DNA of 12,777 nucleotides from an uncultured Clostridiaceae bacterium (GTDB lineage Bacteria > Bacillota > Clostridia > TANB77 > CAG-508): the NCBI GenBank assembly GCA_958402495.1, contig CATXTS010000049.1, positions 1-12,777 of the forward strand. The letters are read 5' to 3'. Position 1 is the first letter of the stretch, and every line of letters begins with the position of its first letter. The translations under genes were made by a program, and so were the position numbers. Of this stretch, positions 1 through 6,746 are shown one piece after another. A model generated the notes under the pieces. The model was not told the origin of the DNA and did no database searches. It worked only from the letters and a program-made list of their open reading frames with translations.

Positions 1-1229
1 GGACAAATTCAAACAGCAAAACGTTGTACAAATATAGATGAACAAGTAGATACAAAAAACGGATATACTGTACATCCAGCTTTTACAGACGAAACTTCTA
101 TTGGATATAGAAATGGAGGCTGGGATAAAGAATTAACAGGAATATGGGTAGCCAAATTTGAGGCCGGATATGCTAGTCGGAAATAATTCTGCTCCTGTCA
201 AAGCAAGTAGTGTCAGCTATAGTCAAGCTAGTGTATGGGTAAGAGCAATAGAAAGAGGACAAAGTGGTGAAGAAAGTGAAAGTGCGCGTAATTGGTTAGA
301 TGGGATTTATGGAAGCACAAAAACAGCAATTAAATATCCAACATTTCAACCAGTTACTTACAGTATGAATTATATTAATCATAATGATGCCTTTAATATA
401 GCAAAAGCTATGACAGAAAGCGGAAACATTTATGGTTTAACAGAAAGTACCGATTCCCACTTAATGAAAAACAGTGAATGGGGAGCTGTAGCATATCTTT
501 CGCAAAGTAAATATGGTTTAGATGGAATAGATATCACTATTAATAATGTTAATTTAAACAGTGGAGGAGTCCCAAGAACGAATACAGCAGGAAAGTCAGG
601 AGTAGATAGTGTATATGCTGTATCAGGCTGTACGACAGGTTCTACAAATGTAGGAGAAGCCATTACAACAATAGCAAATATCAATGGAACAACAGGAAAT
701 ACAGCTAATAATGGAGTCTACACATGGGAGCAAGTGAATGGTTGTATGGCAAGTAGTACAGGAAATATCTATGGCATTTATGATTTAAGTGGAGGAACAT
801 GGGAGAGAACTAGCCGGCTATGTAGCGAATGGAAATAACTATCTAAAAATATATGGAGAAAGTATAGCATATGATGGAAATACCTTAAAAACAGCCAGTA
901 CCAAATATACAACAGCCTATCCATTTGATAGTAGTACAGACAATACAACGATAGCAAATAATGATGTGAACTTAAACACCGCAAGTGCCAATAACTATAA
1001 GAAAAATACCCTAATCTACGGTGATGGTATTCGCGAGATATCTACGGCCGGAACCGGAAATACTTCATGGTACGAGGACTATTCATATTACCCAGGCTTG
1101 CACACTCCGTTCTCGATTCGTGGTGGTAATTTATGGCATGGCTCGAGTGCCGGTATTTTCTATTTTTATCGTTATAGTGGAAATAGCAGTTACAATAGTG
1201 GGTTTCGTGCGGTGCTTACCGTGTCTTAG
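1..1229 (+). pseudogene. Surface protein with FGE/C-type-lectin-like C-terminus; 5'-truncated by the window, two +1 frameshifts
   Basis: Three overlapping open segments, 1-186 (frame 1), 158-838 (frame 2) and 789-1229 (frame 3), read as one protein. The first ends in a WVAKFEAGYA stretch that continues as GNNSAPVKASS in the second. The second ends in SGGTWE, which continues as LAGYVANGNNYLKIYG in the third. Each join needs one extra base removed, near 175-178 and near 812. The product is rich in Ser, Thr, Asn and Gly with few Lys/Glu clusters, typical of an exported protein. The C-terminus (SIRGGNLWHGS, then a GFRAVL ending) matches what I know of formylglycine-generating-enzyme/sulfatase-modifying folds and of DGR target proteins. 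The N-terminus lies outside the window; by analogy with the neighbours it could be a prepilin-like anchor, but that is inference. As written the gene gives no full-length product. Real mutations and assembly errors cannot be told apart here. A terminator hairpin follows at 1301-1340. Confidence 0.75.
1018..1229 (+). other. G+C-rich 3' end of the broken gene, resembling a DGR variable region
   Basis: Lines 1021-1140 are about 45-50% G+C by hand count, against about 27-33% for 841-960 just upstream. The translated end has the order SIRGGN, LWHGSSAGIFYFYRY, SGNSSYNSGFR, AVL, like the variable C-type-lectin end of DGR target proteins. Many codons here end in T or C (cat, agt, gcc, att, tat, tat, cgt, tat, agt, agc, tac), as expected if AAY codons of a template had been mutated at adenines. 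The 3' end (around 1200-1226) is G+C-rich, as an IMH site would be. A short inverted repeat GTGCT (1212-1216) / AGCAC (1228-1232) spans the stop codon. No template repeat, reverse transcriptase or avd gene is present in the window, so the DGR assignment is unproven. Confidence 0.4.
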
Positions 1230-1300
1230 CACTTTAAAAAATGGATATAGTAAAAGAAATTGAAAATAAAGGAATATTTTGTAGTGATGTAACTATATAC

Positions 1301-1340
1301 AAAGAGCAAATTAGAAAAAGATTCTAGCTTGCTCTTTTTT
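1301..1340 (+). terminator. Rho-independent terminator after the broken surface gene
   Basis: AAAGAGCAA (1301-1309) pairs perfectly with TTGCTCTTT (1329-1337). An inner stem, TAGAA (1312-1316) with TTCTA (1322-1326), sits above a two-by-two internal loop. A T tract ends at 1340. It is placed 70 bases after the stop at 1229 and ends that transcript before the next promoter. Confidence 0.85.
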
Positions 1341-1428
1341 ATGTAAAATAATAAATAAATGTGTTAATTATAAAATTAAAAAGAGTATAGGAAAATATTA
1401 TAATAAGAATAAATAAAAAGTAATTATA

Positions 1429-1456
1429 TCGACTTTATTAAAAGGTGATATGAAAT
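1429..1456 (+). promoter_or_regulatory. Weakened promoter of the truncated prepilin-like gene
   Basis: TCGACT (1429-1434), a 16-base spacer and TGAAAT (1451-1456) align with the promoters at 4912-4940 and 11139-11167. The -35 has lost its second T, the spacer is one base shorter, and the semi-palindrome is degraded. This fits a decaying copy of the shared cassette. Confidence 0.5.
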
Positions 1457-1469
1457 TAGCAAAGAAATT

Positions 1470-1485
1470 GGAAAACATAAGAAAA
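1470..1485 (+). repeat. Shared 16-nt leader word, copy 1
   Basis: GGAAAACATAAGAAAA is identical at 1470-1485, 4971-4986 and 11191-11206. In each case it lies between the promoter and the ribosome site, 11-18 bases before the prepilin-like start codon. Confidence 0.85.
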
Positions 1486-1496
1486 GGAGAAAAACT

Positions 1497-1697
1497 ATGA
1501 GAAGAAACAAAAAACAAAAGGGTGTTACTTTAATCGCTTTAATCATCACGATTATTGTGTTAATTATATTAGCTGGTGTAGCCGTCAATGCGTTAGTAGG
1601 TGAAAATGCGATTATTACACAGACACAGAAAGCAAAAGCAGATACCAAACAAGGAAAAAGGAATGAACAAGGTGGTCTATTAAGTTTAGAACAATAA
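1497..1697 (+). CDS. Truncated prepilin-like protein (66 aa)
   Basis: The ATG at 1497 follows a GGAGA ribosome site (1486-1490). Residues 1-9 are basic and end in KQKG, a class III (prepilin peptidase) cleavage context. Residues 10-31 form one hydrophobic helix (VTLIALIITIIVLIILAGV and on). A conserved motif then follows, NALVGENAIITQTQKAK. The usual pilin Glu at +5 is Ala, as in the two paralogues. The frame stops at TAA 1695-1697 after only about 35 residues of ectodomain, whereas the paralogues have 397 and 460 residues. At best it would be a membrane-anchored stub, and it is probably a decayed gene (see the remnant that follows). Its promoter also looks weakened. Confidence 0.6.
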   Translation: MRRNKKQKGVTLIALIITIIVLIILAGVAVNALVGENAIITQTQKAKADTKQGKRNEQGGLLSLEQ

Positions 1698-1769
1698 ATA
1701 GATGAAGCATTAGGACAAACTTATATAGTAGACAAGGGTATTAATAAAAAGCCAAATAGAAAAATATGA
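1698..1769 (+). pseudogene. In-frame remnant after the premature stop of the prepilin-like gene
   Basis: The same frame continues without interruption from 1698 to the TGA at 1767-1769 and encodes IDEALGQTYIVDKG and on. In the intact paralogue at 11224 the matching stretch reads LQTE-IDNQFG and then IVIDN. The TAA at 1695 therefore lines up with a GAA (Glu) codon there, one base away. The alignment was made by eye over about 16 residues. It supports a nonsense mutation plus loss of the rest of the ectodomain. Confidence 0.45.
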
Positions 1770-1770
1770 G

Positions 1771-1799
1771 TTGACAAATATTATGTAAAATAGTATAAT
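1771..1799 (+). promoter_or_regulatory. Consensus sigma-A promoter
   Basis: TTGACA (1771-1776), a 17-base spacer and TATAAT (1794-1799) are an exact match to the vegetative consensus. Transcription should start near 1805-1807, giving a leader of only about 25 bases before the ATG at 1831. It also rules out the in-frame GTG at 1801 as a start. Confidence 0.9.
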
Positions 1800-1822
1800 A
1801 GTGAGGAATAAAATTTCAGGAG

Positions 1823-1845
1823 GTATGCATATGTTACATGCATAC
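1823..1845 (+). promoter_or_regulatory. Perfect inverted repeat with the start codon in its loop
   Basis: GTATGCAT (1823-1830) and ATGCATAC (1838-1845) are perfect inverted arms of 8 bases. They enclose a 7-base loop, ATGTTAC (1831-1837), that begins with the likely start codon. The last G of the AGGAGG ribosome site (1818-1823) is the first base of the stem. In RNA this hairpin could modulate initiation; in DNA the arms contain the palindrome ATGCAT. Function is inferred only from position. Confidence 0.5.
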
Positions 1846-2205
1846 GAATTTATTAAATCCGTTTCTGAAACGGAAGATTTCTATTATCTTACTTTTGGAG
1901 ATGACATACGAGTGTGTATTAGCAAGAAACAGATTTATCAGCTTGCAGAATACACTTGGGTATCTGCAGATGCTATCCGGATTCTACTAGCTATCTTAAA
2001 GCATAGCTGGTTGGATAACAGTTTAAACACGATGAAAAAATTTCCAGAGCTTCAGGAATATGAAGTGAATGGTGGTTTAGCAGTACTACTAGACAGTTTT
2101 TCAGAAGAGGAGTTGATAGAGAACTTCTTTTATATGAAATACGCGGATATCGTATCTATCTTTAAAGATAAATTTCCGTGTGAAAAATATACCGAAATGA
2201 TTTAG
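1831..2205 (+). CDS. Hypothetical protein, 124 aa, function not recognised
   Basis: I chose ATG 1831 because AGGAGG (1818-1823) lies 7 bases before it. The ATG at 1825 is too close, and an in-frame GTG at 1801 lies upstream of the expected transcript start. The protein (MLHAYEFIKSVSETEDFYYLTFGDD and on) is acidic, mostly helical in appearance and rich in aromatic residues. It has no signal peptide or membrane segment. A Leu-rich middle (ADAIRILLAILKHSWLDNSL) and an acidic SFSEEELIENFF segment suggest a small cytoplasmic helical domain. It is monocistronic, with its own consensus promoter and a strong terminator shared with the convergent leuS, so high expression is plausible. I do not recognise a family. 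Confidence 0.75.
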   Translation: MLHAYEFIKSVSETEDFYYLTFGDDIRVCISKKQIYQLAEYTWVSADAIRILLAILKHSWLDNSLNTMKKFPELQEYEVNGGLAVLLDSFSEEELIENFFYMKYADIVSIFKDKFPCEKYTEMI

Positions 2206-2207
2206 AT

Positions 2208-2240
2208 AAAAAGAACCCCGGCATTGCTGGGGTTCTTTTT
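2208..2240. terminator. Bidirectional terminator between convergent genes
   Basis: AAAAAGAACCCC (2208-2219) pairs with GGGGTTCTTTTT (2229-2240) around a short loop that can pair further. A run of T follows the stem on both strands. It lies between the stop of the 124-aa gene (2205) and the stop of leuS (2253) and probably serves both. Confidence 0.9.
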
Positions 2241-2252
2241 CATCCTGATTTT

Positions 2253-4679
2253 TTATTTAATCACAATATTATAAATTTTATTTTTTACATAAATTTCCTT
2301 AATAACGGTTTTTCCTTCTAGTAATCCACAAATGGTGTCTTGTTTGTGGATAATTTCTTTTACAATTGCTTCTTCAGCATCTAAAGGAATGGTAATGGTA
2401 GCTTTTACTTTTCCATTTAATTGGACAGGAATGGCTATTTCATCATCAATAGTTTTGGCTTCTTCATAGGTTGGCCAACTAGTTTGAGCAATCGTGCTCG
2501 TTTCACCTAATATTTCAAATAATTCTTCAGTCATATGTGGGGCAAATGGATTTAATAATTGTAAGAAAGTTTTAAATTCTGCTTTATTAATTTTCTTTGC
2601 CTTATAGAATTCATTTACCATGGTCATAAAAGTAGAAACTGCTGTATTAAATTTCATTTCTTCAATGTCTTCAGATATTTTTTTAATAGATTTGTGCATC
2701 ATCTTTTCAAATTCTGGAGAGTAAGAGTCTCCTTCTACTAAAAAGTCTTGCATATTCCATACTCTATCTAAGAATTTACCACAGCCACGAATACTTTCCA
2801 TAGACCATGGTGCGGTTTGGTCAAATGGTCCCATGAACATTTCATAGACTCTAAAGGTATCTGCTCCAAATTCATCAATGATTTCGTCTGGATTAATAAC
2901 ATTTCCCTTAGATTTAGACATTTTTTCACCATTAGAACCTAAAATCATACCATGAGAGGTACGTTTTTGATAAGGCTCTTTAGTAGGAACAACGCCAATA
3001 TCATATAGGAATTTATGCCAGAATCTAGAGTATAATAAGTGAAGTGTAGTATGTTCCATACCGCCATTATACCAATCTACAGGACTCCAATATTCTAAAG
3101 CTTCTTTAGAAGCTAAGGCATTTGGATTATGTGGGTCCATATATCTTAAGAAGTACCAAGAAGAACCTGCCCATTGTGGCATGGTATCGGTTTCTCTTAA
3201 AGCTTCTCCTCCACAGTGTGGACAAGTAGTATGCGTCCATTCCGTATGTTTAGCAAGTGGAGATTCTCCATTTTCACCTGGTTCATAGTCTTCAATATCT
3301 GGTAGAACAAGTGGTAATTCTTCTTCTGGAACAGGTACCCATCCACAGGTATCGCAATGTACCATAGGGATTGGTTCACCCCAATAACGTTGTCTAGAAA
3401 ATACCCAATCACGTAATTTATAATTTACTTTTTTGGTTCCTATCTGCTTGTCTTCTAAGTAGCTAATTACTTTTTTCTTAGCTTCTTCTACAGATAGACC
3501 AGTTAGAAAACCAGAGTTGATTAATTTGCCTGTTTCTACATCTGTAAAAGCTTCTTTTTCAATATCACAGATAGCATCTGGACTATTGGATTCAATAACT
3601 TGAAGGATAGGAAGATTGAATTTCTTTGCAAATTCAAAGTCCCTATCATCATGAGCAGGAACTGCCATAATGGCACCAGTACCATAGGTAATTAATACAT
3701 AGTCAGAAACCCAAACGGGAATCAAATCACCGGTTAGAGGGTTAATAGCTTTAATACCTTTGATTTCTACACCTGTTTTTTCTTTATTTAATTCTGCTCT
3801 TTCAAAATCAGATTTTAAAGCAGCTTGTTTTTGATAATTGGTAATTTCTTCTAAGTTGGTAATGTTAGCAGATAGTGTTTGGATAATAGGATGTTCTGGT
3901 GCAACTACCATATAAGTAGCACCAAATAAGGTATCTGGTCTAGTCGTATAGACAACTAAAGATTCCTTTGTACCATCTATTTGAAAGGTTACTTCTGCAC
4001 CTTCACTACGTCCAATCCAATTCTTTTGTTGGATTTTAATTTTTTCTAGGTAGTCTACATCGTCTAGGTCATCTATTAATCTTTGGGCATATTGCGTGAT
4101 TTTTAACATCCATTGACTTTTTTCTTTTTGAACAACTGGGCTACCACATCTTTCACAAACACCATTAACAACTTCTTCATTTGCTAAGCCAACTTTACAA
4201 CCTGTACAAAAGTTGATAGGCATGGTAGTTTTGTAAGCTAGTCCATGTTTATATAATTGGATAAAAATCCATTGTGTCCATTTATAATATTCAGGGTCTG
4301 TAGTATTGACAACTCTAGACCAGTCAAAAGAAAAGCCTAACGCTTTTAATTGTTCTGTAAAATGTGCAATATTTTTTTCTGTAGTAATTCTAGGATGTAC
4401 ATGATTTTTCATTGCATAATTTTCAGCAGGAAGACCAAATGCATCAAAACCAATTGGATAGAGCACATTATATCCTTGCATTCTTTTTTTTCTAGCAATA
4501 ATGTCTAAGGCTGTATAACTTCTAGGATGTCCAACATGGAGTCCTTGACCAGAAGGATATGGAAATTCGATTAAACCATACCATTTCTTCTTTGAATGGT
4601 CATCTTCAGCATTGAAGGTGCCTTCGCTATACCATTTGTTTTGCCATTTTTTTTCGACTTGTGTAAAATTGTAAGCCAT
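2253..4679 (-). CDS. leuS: Leucyl-tRNA synthetase (class Ia)
   Basis: It charges tRNA-Leu with leucine using ATP in the cytoplasm. At 808 residues it is within the usual bacterial size. The HIGH-type motif is HVGH at residues 48-51, within YPSGQGLHVGHPRSY. The KMSKS loop is at 586-590 (GEKMSKSKGN). A zinc-site Cys set is at C158, C161, C175 and C178, and a second CxxC pair set (CDTC, CPHC) lies near residues 445-490. The stretch between, with TTRPDTLFGATYMVVAPEH and GTGAIMAVPAHDDRDFEFA, is the CP1 editing domain that removes misacylated amino acids. WYNGGMEHTTLHLLYSRFW precedes the KMSKS loop, and an anticodon-binding and C-terminal domain follows. The start has GGAAGG (plus positions 4688-4693) 8 bases upstream. 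I see no T-box (no GGGTGGTACCGCG-like antiterminator) in the leader, although many Firmicute leuS genes have one. Confidence 0.98.
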   Translation of the reverse strand: MAYNFTQVEKKWQNKWYSEGTFNAEDDHSKKKWYGLIEFPYPSGQGLHVGHPRSYTALDIIARKKRMQGYNVLYPIGFDAFGLPAENYAMKNHVHPRITTEKNIAHFTEQLKALGFSFDWSRVVNTTDPEYYKWTQWIFIQLYKHGLAYKTTMPINFCTGCKVGLANEEVVNGVCERCGSPVVQKEKSQWMLKITQYAQRLIDDLDDVDYLEKIKIQQKNWIGRSEGAEVTFQIDGTKESLVVYTTRPDTLFGATYMVVAPEHPIIQTLSANITNLEEITNYQKQAALKSDFERAELNKEKTGVEIKGIKAINPLTGDLIPVWVSDYVLITYGTGAIMAVPAHDDRDFEFAKKFNLPILQVIESNSPDAICDIEKEAFTDVETGKLINSGFLTGLSVEEAKKKVISYLEDKQIGTKKVNYKLRDWVFSRQRYWGEPIPMVHCDTCGWVPVPEEELPLVLPDIEDYEPGENGESPLAKHTEWTHTTCPHCGGEALRETDTMPQWAGSSWYFLRYMDPHNPNALASKEALEYWSPVDWYNGGMEHTTLHLLYSRFWHKFLYDIGVVPTKEPYQKRTSHGMILGSNGEKMSKSKGNVINPDEIIDEFGADTFRVYEMFMGPFDQTAPWSMESIRGCGKFLDRVWNMQDFLVEGDSYSPEFEKMMHKSIKKISEDIEEMKFNTAVSTFMTMVNEFYKAKKINKAEFKTFLQLLNPFAPHMTEELFEILGETSTIAQTSWPTYEEAKTIDDEIAIPVQLNGKVKATITIPLDAEEAIVKEIIHKQDTICGLLEGKTVIKEIYVKNKIYNIVIK

Positions 4680-4708
4680 AAAATCATCCTTCCTTTTTTA
4701 TAAAAAAT

Positions 4709-4748
4709 TATTTAAGCCATTTTTTTCTTAAATATATTGCCTATTATA
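4709..4748 (-). promoter_or_regulatory. leuS -10 element and 5'-leader hairpin
   Basis: On the minus strand TATAAT lies at 4748-4743. No good -35 is visible 17 bases upstream (TTTCTT at best), so the promoter is only partly supported. Transcription would begin near 4736. Almost at the 5' end an 8-bp perfect stem TATTTAAG/CTTAAATA (4734-4727 with 4716-4709) forms around a 10-base A-rich loop, then A and six T, resembling a weak AT-only attenuator. The loop and stem contain ATGGCTTAA, whose first eight bases equal the leuS start ATGGCTTA. Confidence 0.4.
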
Positions 4749-4911
4749 CTACAATTTCCAAGGAAAAGAAAGGAAAAATATAAAATTTATTGAAAAGGCA
4801 GAAGATAAGTTTATTTCAACTTTATGCAAACTTATAAATAGATAAACTGAAAAAGAAAAGAAAAAAAGTAGATTAAAATAATATAATAAAAAAGAAAAAA
4901 TAATATCCATA

Positions 4912-4940
4912 TTGACTTTAACCAAAAGGTAATATAAAAT
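4912..4940 (+). promoter_or_regulatory. Promoter of the LamG prepilin-like gene, semi-palindromic spacer
   Basis: TTGACT (4912-4917), a 17-base spacer and TAAAAT (4935-4940). The spacer TTAACCAAAAGGTAATA matches that of the gene at 11224 (TTAACCAATTGGTAATG) at 14 of 17 positions and has CC...GG symmetry. A-rich sequence lies upstream. Conservation of the spacer, which sigma factor does not read, suggests a bound regulator. Confidence 0.7.
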
Positions 4941-4970
4941 TACTAAGAAAGGTATGAAAATTAAAATTTG

Positions 4971-4986
4971 GGAAAACATAAGAAAA
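4971..4986 (+). repeat. Shared 16-nt leader word, copy 2
   Basis: GGAAAACATAAGAAAA, identical to 1470-1485 and 11191-11206. The ribosome site AAGGAAG follows. Confidence 0.85.
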
Positions 4987-5003
4987 AGAAAGGAAGCAAA
5001 AAT

Positions 5004-6197
5004 ATGAAAGAAAAAAGAAAACAAACAGGAATTACTTTAATTGCTCTAGTGATTACGATTATTGTTTTAATTATTTTAGCAGGTGTCAGTATGAGTATGT
5101 TAGTAGGAGACAATGGTATTCTTAGTCAAGCGGAAAGAGCAAAGGAACTAACAAAAGCATCAAGTGAACAAGAAGCAATGGAATTAGTCATTACTTTAGC
5201 ACAAATGGAGAGCCAGTTAAATTCTTCAAATTCGTATTACATAGGTATTCCTTTGTATGATAAAAATTTTGAAAATGGAAACTCGTGGAATGTGATTGTC
5301 TTAAATAACAGTCAAGAAGTATATGGAACTGGTTGGAATTTTGTAAAGCAAGGGACGATGGTAGAAGGATATGGTGAAATAGAGCAAGATTGGTTAATGA
5401 ATTTCAATAATGGACAAATTATTCCGTTAGAAAGTGGTAGCTATTCATATTTATCCTATGAAAGTAGTTTAGCGGTAACAGAAGGTTTGGTGTTTAATGC
5501 TGACCCTATGAATATGAAAGATGCTTCCTCTTGGGGGGATAATGTTACTTTATATGGATTTGAAGATAATACAAGTACTAGCTGGAATCAAAATCGTATT
5601 TCATTTGATGGTGTCAATGATTATATTAAAATTAATGGAAATTTATCGGTGGAAGATGAAATTACATTAGAATTTTATGGTAAATTTAATGACTATTCCG
5701 GAAATTATCAATATATTCCTTTATTTAGTGCCTACAGTAATAGTAAGGCTAGTAATGTAGAAGGACAGGGTATGAGACTATGGTCAATGAGTAAAGCTAT
5801 CTTATCTAATTTTGGCTATAAATCTTGTGGTAATAATGAAGTATGGGAAAATGATGATGCACCACAAAATATAAAAGTGGAGAATGTAGTCAGATTAAAT
5901 GAAGATGTGATGTTTACAGTAACTTATAGACATGCAGATACTACTTATAGTGTTTATAAAAATGGAAAACTATTAAAACAAGCAAAGTTAGATGAAAATT
6001 ATTGGAAGAATTTTAAGGAAAACGAAATTCCTAATGTAGAATATTTTCAGATAGGTAAAGTGAGATGGAATAGTATAACTGGTTATTTAAATGGTGATAT
6101 GTATTCTGCTCGTATTTATAAAAAATGTTTAACAGCAGAAGAGATATTACAAAATTATCAAAAGACGGTAGCATATCATCAATTAAATATGGAATAA
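5004..6197 (+). CDS. Prepilin-like surface protein with LamG/concanavalin A-like ectodomain (397 aa)
   Basis: I chose ATG 5004 because AAGGAAG (4990-4996) precedes it and both paralogues begin with the same short basic leader. An ATG 36 bases upstream in frame lies inside the conserved leader before the shared GGAAAACATAAGAAAA word and has no ribosome site. Residues 1-9 (MKEKRKQTG) are the cleaved leader and residues 10-31 one hydrophobic helix with Ala, not Glu, at +5. GDNGILSQAERAKE then starts an amphipathic helix to about residue 70. From about residue 160 to 390 the order FDGVNDYIKI, ITLEFYGKF, FTVTYRHADTTYSVYKNGKLL, FQIGKVRW, YLNGDMYSARIYKKCLTAEEIL is that of LamG-type beta-sandwich domains, which often bind carbohydrate. 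It is probably an exported cell-surface binding protein; ligand unknown. No pilus assembly genes (pilB, pilC, pilD) are nearby. Own promoter and terminator indicate a single-gene unit. Confidence 0.85.
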   Translation: MKEKRKQTGITLIALVITIIVLIILAGVSMSMLVGDNGILSQAERAKELTKASSEQEAMELVITLAQMESQLNSSNSYYIGIPLYDKNFENGNSWNVIVLNNSQEVYGTGWNFVKQGTMVEGYGEIEQDWLMNFNNGQIIPLESGSYSYLSYESSLAVTEGLVFNADPMNMKDASSWGDNVTLYGFEDNTSTSWNQNRISFDGVNDYIKINGNLSVEDEITLEFYGKFNDYSGNYQYIPLFSAYSNSKASNVEGQGMRLWSMSKAILSNFGYKSCGNNEVWENDDAPQNIKVENVVRLNEDVMFTVTYRHADTTYSVYKNGKLLKQAKLDENYWKNFKENEIPNVEYFQIGKVRWNSITGYLNGDMYSARIYKKCLTAEEILQNYQKTVAYHQLNME

Positions 6198-6206
6198 TAA
6201 ATATTT

Positions 6207-6232
6207 ATGGACTTTTAACAAGTCCATTTTTT
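6207..6232 (+). terminator. Rho-independent terminator of the LamG gene
   Basis: ATGGACTT (6207-6214) and AAGTCCAT (6220-6227) form an 8-bp stem with a 5-base loop, followed by six T. It begins 10 bases after the stop codon. Confidence 0.9.
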
Positions 6233-6268
6233 CTTGCTCAGAAAATTTATAAATTAATAATAAAAAGA

Positions 6269-6297
6269 TTGCTTATTCTATAAAAAGAGGATAAAAT
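6269..6297 (+). promoter_or_regulatory. Promoter of the SRPBCC-GNAT operon
   Basis: TTGCTT (6269-6274), 17-base spacer, TAAAAT (6292-6297). It sits between the terminator at 6232 and the start at 6324, at the expected distance. Confidence 0.6.
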
Positions 6298-6323
6298 AAG
6301 TAAAAAAGTAAGTAAGAGGGGAA

Positions 6324-6746
6324 ATGAAAATTATGAGAAAATCTACCATTATAGCGGAATTTAAAGCAGATAAAAAAAGCGTTTGGGATGTGGTTACGAA
6401 TAACGAAGATTATGGTTGGAGAAGTGATTTATCAAAGATTGAGATTAAGGAAGATGGTAAGCAATTTATAGAATATACCAAGAATGGTTTTGCGACGACT
6501 TTTACAATTACCAAAAAAGAGCCATATGTTTGTTACGCCTTTGATATGGAAAATCAGAATTTTAAAGGACATTGGAAGGGCTTATTTTCACAGACACCAC
6601 AAGGAGGAACTAAGATTGAATTTACAGAGGAGTTAGAGATTTCTAATAAAGTAATGGAGATGTTATCTTATGTGATAATGCCTTTGAAAAAAATTCAGAA
6701 AACATATGTAAAAGATTTAAAAAGAAAATTGGGAGAAGAGGAATGA
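6324..6746 (+). CDS. SRPBCC (START-like) superfamily protein, 140 aa
   Basis: Small cytoplasmic helix-grip protein. The N-terminal strand STIIAEFKADKKSVWDVVTNNEDY has the pattern of SRPBCC proteins: a beta strand with alternating hydrophobics, then an Asp/Lys turn and the VW.VV.N helix. WKGLFSQTPQGGTKIEFTEELEI forms the paired central strands, and a long basic C-terminal helix (MPLKKIQKTYVKDLKRKLGEEE) closes the cavity. Such proteins bind small hydrophobic ligands or act as cyclases; no catalytic residues can be assigned. The ribosome site GAGGGG (6316-6321) is close to ATG 6324 and a little far from ATG 6333, so the product may begin MRKSTII instead. The stop overlaps the start of the following acetyltransferase gene (ATGA, 6743-6746), so the two are probably translated together. 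Confidence 0.8.
   Translation: MKIMRKSTIIAEFKADKKSVWDVVTNNEDYGWRSDLSKIEIKEDGKQFIEYTKNGFATTFTITKKEPYVCYAFDMENQNFKGHWKGLFSQTPQGGTKIEFTEELEISNKVMEMLSYVIMPLKKIQKTYVKDLKRKLGEEE

Noticed and set aside
430..684. Minus-strand open frame opposite the broken surface gene
   Set aside because: The plus-strand frame gives a coherent protein that joins at both ends; the minus frame has no ribosome site or family resemblance.
173..817. Programmed ribosomal frameshifting as cause of the two frame changes
   Set aside because: No slippery heptamer, internal ribosome site or downstream structure of the usual kind is visible, and two successive +1 events in one gene would be exceptional.
1230..1500. DGR template repeat or reverse transcriptase just after the variable-like region
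   Set aside because: No second copy of the 1085-1226 stretch and no RT frame are present; the space holds only a terminator and the next promoter.
1801..1830. GTG at 1801 (or ATG at 1825) as start of the small unknown gene
   Set aside because: The consensus -10 ends at 1799, so transcription starts after 1801. ATG 1825 is one base from AGGAGG, whereas ATG 1831 has ideal spacing.
1980..2000. CTAG alone as the cause of the frameshifts
   Set aside because: CTAG occurs in intact genes, for example in the 124-aa gene at about 1987, without any frame change; only the longer CTAGYCGG is special to the two sites.
4680..4967. T-box riboswitch before leuS
   Set aside because: Looked for the conserved antiterminator core (GGGTGGTACCGCG-like) on the minus strand and did not find it; the predicted leader of about 57 nt is too short.
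4968..5003. ATG at 4968 as start of the LamG prepilin-like protein
   Set aside because: It lies across the conserved untranslated leader shared with the other copies, has no ribosome site, and would add 12 residues before the usual short basic leader.
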